DNA of 64,000 nucleotides from a virus: the IMG/VR virus record IMGVR_UViG_3300044213_000170, positions 1-64,000 of that record. One strand, given 5' to 3'. Made by a program: the position numbers and the translations under genes. Positions 63,863 through 64,000 of the stretch are shown one piece after another. Position 1 is the first letter of the stretch. The number at the start of each line of letters is the position of its first letter. A model generated the notes under the pieces. It had not been told where the DNA came from. It did not search any database and saw nothing but the letters and a program-made list of their open reading frames with translations.

Positions 63863-64000
63863 AATTTACACTTGTTTCGTTGATGCGATAAATGGTAGCA
63901 CCATTTTTCAAATGGAATCTACGAGCCAATTCTGTCGGTGGACTTAATGTTACAAATTGTTTTACTCCGGGCATTTCAGATTTAATTTGTAATAAAACTT
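63849..64000 (-). CDS. C-terminal end of a malonyl-CoA-decarboxylase-like protein (partial)
   Basis: Only the last 49 codons lie in the window; the gene runs off the right edge and overlaps the methyltransferase start by 14 bp. The visible end (PGVKQFVTLSPPTELARRFHLKNGATIYRIN) matches the malonyl-CoA decarboxylase C-terminus: the TLSP element, RFHL-NGA and a terminal VNY-Y. The insertion normally found after RIN is absent. The match is to a short segment only. Confidence 0.5.
   Translation of the reverse strand, partial: VLLQIKSEMPGVKQFVTLSPPTELARRFHLKNGATIYRINETSVNYEYK

Overview
The window is a fragment of a large, tailed, T4-superfamily bacteriophage, gene-dense and A+T-rich, most like the cyanophage/pelagimyophage branch. 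The T4 replication core is present: gp41-type helicase, gp61-type primase, UvsW, a DexA-like exonuclease, NrdA/NrdB and glutaredoxin. Late promoters of the TATAAATA type precede structural genes, and there are PAAR-spike, collagen-fibre and SleB-lysin genes. No chromosomal housekeeping genes were seen. Nearly everything is on the minus strand. The host is a Gram-negative bacterium by inference (CsgG lipoprotein pore, strong sigma70 promoters); its identity cannot be read from the sequence.

Layout. 0-8.7 kb: UV endonuclease, radical SAM enzyme, amidinotransferase, dioxygenase, nucleotide-sugar dehydrogenase and two related glycosyltransferase-like genes. This looks like a small-molecule or glycan modification block. 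8.7-15.9 kb: a seven-gene operon for a curli-like secretion and fibre system (CsgF, CsgG, a curlin-repeat protein, FecR, a PA14-curlin hybrid, a small secreted protein) ending in a CHASE2 class III nucleotide cyclase. 15.9-22.4 kb: holin-like membrane proteins, gamma-glutamylcyclotransferase, DexA, ClpS, Hsp20, bS21, a glycosyltransferase and a large membrane/coiled-coil protein. 22.4-28.9 kb: an early region of tiny genes chained by ATGA overlaps, several with near-consensus sigma70 promoters of exactly 17-bp spacing, followed by a zincin-like protein and a SleB hydrolase. 28.9-31.9 kb: spike and structural genes. 31.8-36.5 kb: glutaredoxin, NrdB, a GIY-YIG endonuclease and a two-piece NrdA. 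36.5-50.7 kb: structural and conserved phage proteins, a RecB-like nuclease, a ligase-like nucleotidyltransferase, helicase, primase and a collagen-like fibre. 50.6-58 kb: a miniature DnaE-like protein, zinc-finger and SGNH proteins, and uvsW broken by a split intein with a free-standing homing endonuclease. 58-62.4 kb: small early genes and an AAA+ ATPase. 62.4-64 kb: glycosyltransferase, FkbM methyltransferase and a truncated malonyl-CoA-decarboxylase-like end.

How it works together (inference). Small early genes are read by host sigma70 polymerase, and late genes from TATAAATA sites. bS21, ClpS and Hsp20 probably adjust host translation and protein quality control. The nrd and replication genes drive DNA synthesis. 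The curli/FecR/cyclase operon could place fibres or a pore in the host envelope and couple this to cAMP signalling.

The most striking observations are the phage curli-FecR-CHASE2 cyclase operon; the split intein in the DECH motif of UvsW with a 19-bp extein footprint; the NrdA split with charge-complementary tails; a 194-residue DnaE-like protein keeping three candidate catalytic Asp; and a chimeric 30-residue ORF and an in-frame TAG within the ATGA-chained early genes.
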